31,677 bases of DNA from CAZCSK01 sp964501265 (GTDB lineage: Bacteria > Actinomycetota > CADDZG01 > JAHWKV01), in assembly GCA_964501265.1 (NCBI GenBank), contig CAZCSK010000029.1:1-31677 (forward strand), read 5' to 3'. Both the position numbers and the translations under genes were made by a program. Each line of letters opens with the position of its first letter. Positions within the stretch are counted from its first letter, which is position 1. The notes under the pieces are model-generated. The model was not told where the DNA came from, did no database searches, and worked only from the letters and a program-made list of their open reading frames with translations. Below are positions 29,751 to 31,677 of the stretch, one piece after another.

Positions 29751-30329
29751 GTGGCGTCGGCGCAGATCATCTACACGAGAGAGCAGATTCAGGCCCGCGT
29801 GGAGGAACTTGCTCGGACACTTCAGGCGGATCTCGGTCGCGAGCGCCCATTGCTTCTTGCTGTGTTGAAAGGCTCGGTGATCTTTCTGGCCGACCTTGTG
29901 CGGGCGATGGGGACGGATGATCCAGATGTTGACTTCATGTCGATCTCTTCGTATCCGGGCGGCGCCGCCCACACCGGCGTCGTGAGGATCATCAAAGACA
30001 GCGAGATGCCCTTGTACCTAAGGCACGTCGTGCTGATCGAAGACATTGTCGACACAGGTCTAACCTTGGCGTTTTTGTTGAACACGTTGAAAATGCGGCA
30101 GCCAGCGTCACTCCGGGTGTGTACGTTTATTAATAAGCGGCAGCGGCGAATCGTAGAGCCGAGAATTGATTATGTGGGATTCGAAACTGAAGATTATGTT
30201 GTCGGATACGGTCTTGACTTTAAGGGAAGATACCGAAACCTTCCCCACGTCGTTGCCGTTGAGGATTCGGATGTGCTGGCGTCCTCACCGCGCCTGCTGG
30301 ACGAGCTGTTCTCCGATGCCGCGCGCTAG
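29751..30329 (+). CDS. hpt: hypoxanthine phosphoribosyltransferase
   Basis: Salvages hypoxanthine and guanine to IMP and GMP using PRPP. 192 aa with the PRPP-binding motif VLIEDIVDTGLTL, LLLAVLKGSVIFLADL near the N-terminus, FMSISSY, and the base-binding C-terminal DYVVGYGLDFKGRYRNLP, all family hallmarks. Start GTG 29751, 29 bp after the carboxypeptidase stop and preceded by TATATT rather than an SD. Followed by the DUF151 gene 45 bp on. Confidence 0.95.
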   Translation: MASAQIIYTREQIQARVEELARTLQADLGRERPLLLAVLKGSVIFLADLVRAMGTDDPDVDFMSISSYPGGAAHTGVVRIIKDSEMPLYLRHVVLIEDIVDTGLTLAFLLNTLKMRQPASLRVCTFINKRQRRIVEPRIDYVGFETEDYVVGYGLDFKGRYRNLPHVVAVEDSDVLASSPRLLDELFSDAAR

Positions 30330-30351
30330 GAATCTCCGCGGCTATGCTACG

Positions 30352-30366
30352 CTCGCTATGAGCGAG
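30352..30366 (+). promoter_or_regulatory. small hairpin next to the SD of the DUF151 gene
   Basis: CTCGCT and AGCGAG pair around ATG, and the right arm runs into the SD GAGGAGAA before GTG 30375. A -10-like TATGCT lies just upstream (30343-30348). Pairing could reduce ribosome access slightly. A six-codon ORF from the loop ATG ends in the GTG start (GTGA), possibly a coupling leader. Confidence 0.3.
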
Positions 30367-30374
30367 GAGAAGCC

Positions 30375-30851
30375 GTGATCGAATTGACTCTGGTGGGCGT
30401 AAAGGTTGAGCTTCCAACCAACCAGCCCATCGTGCTTCTAAAGGAAAAGGACGGCGAAAGATACCTCCCGATTTGGATCGGGGCGGTGGAGGCCACCGCC
30501 ATAGCCTTTGCGCTGCAGGGGGTTGTGACCCCCAGGCCAATGACCCACGACCTCCTGAAGCTTATTTTGGACGAGACCGGGATAACCTTGGATTCGATCG
30601 CCATAACCGAACTTACCGAGGGGGTCTTCTACTCCTCCATCAGGCTCCGACAGGGGGGGGCGCAATTCGAAGTCTCGAGTCGGCCGTCAGACGCGGTGGC
30701 GCTCGCAGTCAGGACCGAGGTGCCTATTTTTGCTTCCGACGACGTGATGGAGGAAGTGGGAATTCCCTTGCGGGAGGATGACGACGAAGCTGAGATGGAA
30801 AAGTTCCGGGTCTTTCTAGAAGCCGTAAGTCCCGAGGATTTCCGCGGCTAG
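30375..30851 (+). CDS. DUF151 bifunctional nuclease family protein
   Basis: 158 aa. The DUF151 (DNase-RNase) domain fills about 1-125: VIELTLVGVKVELPTNQPIVLL, LPIWIGAVEATAIAFALQG, RPMTHDLL, SSRPSDAVALAVRTEVPIF. An acidic C-terminal tail follows. The M. tuberculosis homologue Rv1829 lies between two MerR genes, as here apart from the mgtE-hpt insertion. Activity on DNA and RNA has been reported for family members; physiological role unclear. GTG start with GAGGAGAA SD. Confidence 0.92.
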   Translation: MIELTLVGVKVELPTNQPIVLLKEKDGERYLPIWIGAVEATAIAFALQGVVTPRPMTHDLLKLILDETGITLDSIAITELTEGVFYSSIRLRQGGAQFEVSSRPSDAVALAVRTEVPIFASDDVMEEVGIPLREDDDEAEMEKFRVFLEAVSPEDFRG

Positions 30852-30919
30852 CCCTCCCGTCCACGTCGGACAGGTACAACTCTAAAGGTCAACTTAAGAA
30901 TAAGGAAGGCCTTCTATCC

Positions 30920-30948
30920 TTGACACTGCAAATCATCAGGCTTAACGT
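30920..30948 (+). promoter_or_regulatory. putative promoter of the second MerR gene
   Basis: TTGACA (30920-30925) and TAACGT (30943-30948) with a 17-bp spacer. Initiation near 30955 leaves a 40-nt leader with GGGAGGAG before GTG 30996. A palindrome GAAGGCCTTC lies just upstream (30905-30914) and may be an operator. Confidence 0.5.
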
Positions 30949-30995
30949 GACTTTACTGGAATTACATCGTTGGGAATCATTGGGAGGAGTCTTCA

Positions 30996-31484
30996 GTGTT
31001 AGCAGCAGCCGGTTTCAGGGGACCTCAGGTTTGCAAGATCGTCGGAATCAGCTACAGGCAGCTCGATTACTGGGCCCGTACGCGACTGGTGTCGCCCAGC
31101 GTTCAGCCCGCCCAGGGGTCTGGGAGTCAGCGACTTTACGCCTTTGAAGACCTCGTCAACCTAAAGCTCATCAAGAACCTCCTGGACGCGGGCATCAGTC
31201 TTCAGAAAGTGCGTGAGGCGATCGAATATTTAGGTGAGTCGGGCGAGGACATGACCGGCATGACGATTGCCAGCGACGGTGTTTCTGTTTATGCGTGTAG
31301 GTCGGCCGAGGAAGTTTTCGACCTGCTGCGAAAGGGTCAGGGCGTCTTCAGCATTGCCGTGGATCCTGTGATGAAGGAGCTAAAGGGGTCGATCTCGAAG
31401 TTTGAGGCGCGAGAGGCAGAGTCCAAATTAACGGTCGACAGTGCCCCTATCGAGCCGATTCGAAAGGTCCAGGGGAGGGACTGA
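30996..31484 (+). CDS. MerR-family regulator, Rv1830 type
   Basis: 162 aa. N-terminal MerR winged helix: GPQVCKIVGISYRQLDYWARTRLVSPSV, then GSQRLYAFEDLVNLKLIKNLLDAGISLQKVREAIEYL (two adjoining blocks, residues about 10-78). The C-terminal part is alpha/beta (GVSVYACRSAEEVFDLLRKG) and ends in a charged tail. GTG 30996 has a clear GGGAGGAG SD. Position after DUF151 matches Rv1829-Rv1830 in M. tuberculosis. Targets cannot be inferred from this window. Confidence 0.9.
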   Translation: MLAAAGFRGPQVCKIVGISYRQLDYWARTRLVSPSVQPAQGSGSQRLYAFEDLVNLKLIKNLLDAGISLQKVREAIEYLGESGEDMTGMTIASDGVSVYACRSAEEVFDLLRKGQGVFSIAVDPVMKELKGSISKFEAREAESKLTVDSAPIEPIRKVQGRD

Positions 31485-31677
31485 ACATCCCGGAAGAAAA
31501 TCTTGCGGCTCTAGAAAATCTTCCCTCAAGCGAAACGACAGACTTCGCTCACAACTCAGAGCGCCAATTCGCAAGACTTCTGGACTTCTATCAAATCGAG
31601 TGGCAGTACGAGCCGCGATCCTTCGACATCGAATTCGACAAGGAAGGCCGTGCGACTGCGAAGTTCACTCCCGACTT
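31481..31677 (+). CDS. hypothetical protein, partial, possibly nuclease-like
   Basis: At least 65 residues, open to the window edge. The sequence contains SERQFARLLDFYQIEWQYEPRS and FDIEFDKEGRATAKFTPDF in two blocks; the FTPDF end resembles the strand with catalytic Asp of PD-(D/E)XK-like nucleases, a tentative reading. No ATG, GTG or TTG is available near the beginning: the first plausible start is CTG 31481 in a CTGA overlap with the MerR stop, and AGGGGAGGG lies just upstream. ATC 31487 has better SD spacing. Confidence 0.5.
   Translation, partial: MNIPEENLAALENLPSSETTDFAHNSERQFARLLDFYQIEWQYEPRSFDIEFDKEGRATAKFTPD

Noticed and set aside
30650..30662. Run of eight G in the DUF151 gene as another copy of the G-rich family
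   Set aside because: It lacks TAGCAGC and both arms; the encoded residues fit the family domain.

Overview
The window is high-GC DNA from a member of the Actinomycetota; I cannot place it below phylum. The host gene orders are actinobacterial: rluB-aroH-tyrA-aroA-cmk-der, then pgsA, vanW, gcvH, a lipoate ligase, a GarA-type FHA protein, an FtsR-type MerR regulator, mgtE, a D,D-carboxypeptidase, hpt, a DUF151 nuclease and a second MerR regulator. In Mycobacterium tuberculosis the order gcvH-garA-Rv1828-Rv1829-Rv1830 is similar. A sortase with an LPVTG substrate, many GTG and TTG starts, 4-bp stop/start overlaps and likely leaderless promoters fit the same assignment.

Layout. (1) 1-5741: forward operon for 23S rRNA pseudouridylation, chorismate/prephenate/EPSP steps, CMP kinase and the ribosome-assembly GTPase Der. 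(2) 5537-8859, reverse: a surface cassette of an LPVTG-anchored secreted protein, a sortase and an FnIII membrane protein. (3) 9065-9138: tRNA-Pro(GGG). (4) 9096-21176: a 12.0-kb integrated element bounded by a 44-bp direct repeat of the tRNA 3' half. (5) 21265-31677: host genes for phosphatidylglycerophosphate synthesis, cell wall, lipoylated GcvH, FHA/MerR regulation, Mg2+ transport, purine salvage, and a partial gene at the edge.

The integrated element has a leftward arm (repressor, small protein, tyrosine integrase, and a small protein translationally coupled to it) and a long rightward arm: Cro-like protein, excisionase-like protein, small Cys-rich protein, DnaB-N/RepA-like helicase, an iteron-bearing gene, a TerS-like protein, several tiny zinc-finger-like proteins, TerL, small helical proteins, a membrane-anchored HNH-type nuclease and a YHYH-like surface protein. 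I see no portal, capsid, protease, tail or lysis gene. Size, tRNA site, divergent switch, helicase with adjacent iterons and packaging genes resemble a phage satellite of the PICI type. This is the best candidate for an undescribed system; a decayed prophage is the main alternative.

The second notable signal is a family of G-rich, partly palindromic repeats (core GGGGGGTAGCAGC, often with GGCGCGCCAGAAGCTGCG) at six host loci and none inside the element. Five lie in or run into reading frames: both ends of Der, the FnIII protein tail, the FHA protein tail, a loop of the MgtE CBS pair and the N-terminal linker of the carboxypeptidase. They behave like protein-coding palindromic elements.
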